DNA of 64,000 nt, from contig CBDIDG010000006.1 of NCBI GenBank assembly GCA_965277615.1, positions 2,108,001 to 2,172,000 on the forward strand, written 5' to 3'. The DNA comes from Bog-532 sp965277615 (GTDB lineage Bacteria > Actinomycetota > Actinomycetes > Streptosporangiales > Streptosporangiaceae). The notes beneath the pieces are model-generated. The model was not told where the DNA came from, searched no databases, and saw nothing but the letters and a program-made list of their open reading frames with translations. How positions within the stretch are numbered: position 1 is the stretch's first letter; each line of letters starts with the position of its first letter. A program made the position numbers and the translations under genes. Of this stretch, positions 63,646-64,000 are shown piece by piece.

Positions 63646-64000
63646 ATGAAGATTCTCGTCGTCGGCGCGGGCATCGGCGGGCTCGGCGCGGCGATCGCGC
63701 TGCGGCAGCGCGGGTTCGCCGTGGACGTGGTGGAGATCAAACCTGAGCTGTCCGTGTACGGGGTAGGCATCAACCAGCCCGCCAACAGCCTGCGCGCGCT
63801 GCGGGCCATGGGGGTGCTGGATCAGATCATCGCGGTCGGCTGCCAGTACGACCACCACGACTTCTTCACGACCGACGGCGAGCTGATCGTGCACGTGCCC
63901 AGCATCCTGGGCGGCGACGTCCCGGCCAACACCGCACTGTCCCGGCTCAACCTGCACAAGATCCTCATCGCCGCGGCCGAGAGCCACGACCTGAAGATCA
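63646..64000 (+). CDS. FAD-dependent monooxygenase, N-terminal part (runs off window)
   Basis: From ATG 63646 the frame is open to the end of the window: 118 codons. The N-terminus KILVVGAGIGGLGAAIALRQRGFAV carries the FAD GxGxxG motif of class A flavoprotein hydroxylases, and the following GVGINQPANSLRALRAMGVLDQI is typical of salicylate-hydroxylase-like enzymes. GGGAGG lies upstream at good distance; the in-frame ATG at 63631 overlaps that site. It is divergent from a LysR regulator. Together with that gene and the FAH/ACMSD-like pair it suggests aromatic hydroxylation. The C-terminal half is not visible. Confidence 0.88.
   Translation, partial: MKILVVGAGIGGLGAAIALRQRGFAVDVVEIKPELSVYGVGINQPANSLRALRAMGVLDQIIAVGCQYDHHDFFTTDGELIVHVPSILGGDVPANTALSRLNLHKILIAAAESHDLKI

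Noticed and set aside
1..64000. tRNA, rRNA or riboswitch genes
   Set aside because: No cloverleaf-like acceptor/T-loop sequence (GGTTCGANTCC type with pairing arms) or known riboswitch core was recognised by eye; a covariance-model search would settle it.

Overview
The window is chromosomal DNA of a very GC-rich actinomycete. The evidence is uniformly high GC, frequent GTG starts, many 1-4 base start/stop overlaps (ATGA, GTGA, TGATG), an Rv1733c-like membrane protein, a DUF3054 protein, two tandem clpP genes and the actinobacterial form of the Nit1C nitrilase-type cluster. No rRNA, tRNA or CRISPR array was seen. The genus cannot be named from sequence reading alone.

Layout. 1-4.9 kb: end of a xylose operon (xylB 3' end, xylA), a LacI regulator, a proline-rich small protein, a zinc-type alcohol dehydrogenase and a 2-hydroxyacid dehydrogenase. 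4.9-13.5 kb: small housekeeping and stress genes (DUF3054, DUF1348, lipid kinase, MFS, PsiE-like, SHOCT, STAS, Rv1733c-like, universal stress protein, VOC plus AraC) and a broken trypsin-like protease. 13.8-15.4 kb: an unrecognised anchored or secreted protein. 15.5-23.8 kb: a compact co-directional Nit1C-like operon: flavoprotein, amidohydrolase, Sll0783-family protein, radical SAM, GNAT/AIR-synthase fusion, two tandem carbon-nitrogen hydrolases and a GT4 glycosyltransferase. The second hydrolase has lost the catalytic Cys and Glu. 24.1-28.1 kb: a giant HTH/NTPase/WD40 protein. 28.1-30.7 kb: a methyltransferase, a clpP pair and a ClgR/PopR-like regulator ending in an ssrA-like Leu-Ala-Ala. 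30.8-33.3 kb: an IS30-family element split by an IS3-family element, with a 3-bp target duplication.

33.4-41.9 kb: universal stress proteins around a MarR regulator, a DHFR-like reductase, two MFS transporters, a CBM48 protein and a TetR regulator. A 23-bp G-rich minisatellite (about 41,955-42,330) separates the TetR gene from a catabolic region. 42.3-50.2 kb: an FAH-family hydrolase with a complete sugar-type ABC transporter, divergent from GntR and acetoacetyl-CoA synthetase. 50.2-55.6 kb: an ACMSD-like amidohydrolase with GntR, divergent from an FAH-family hydrolase, an extradiol dioxygenase and an aromatic hydroxylase. 55.6-60.4 kb: an alpha/beta hydrolase, a SagB-type double nitroreductase, GNAT, an SDR/TetR pair with apparently leaderless divergent promoters, and an orphan Phd-type antitoxin. 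60.4-64 kb: a second ACMSD-like amidohydrolase plus FAH pair, a LysR regulator and the start of another FAD monooxygenase.

The last 22 kb reads as an accessory catabolic zone for aromatic or acylpyruvate compounds. An FAH-type cleavage releasing acetoacetate would feed the adjacent acetoacetyl-CoA synthetase. The strongest candidate for something new is the Nit1C-like operon with its paired active and catalytically dead hydrolases. Short tandem duplications also recur at gene 3' ends across the window.
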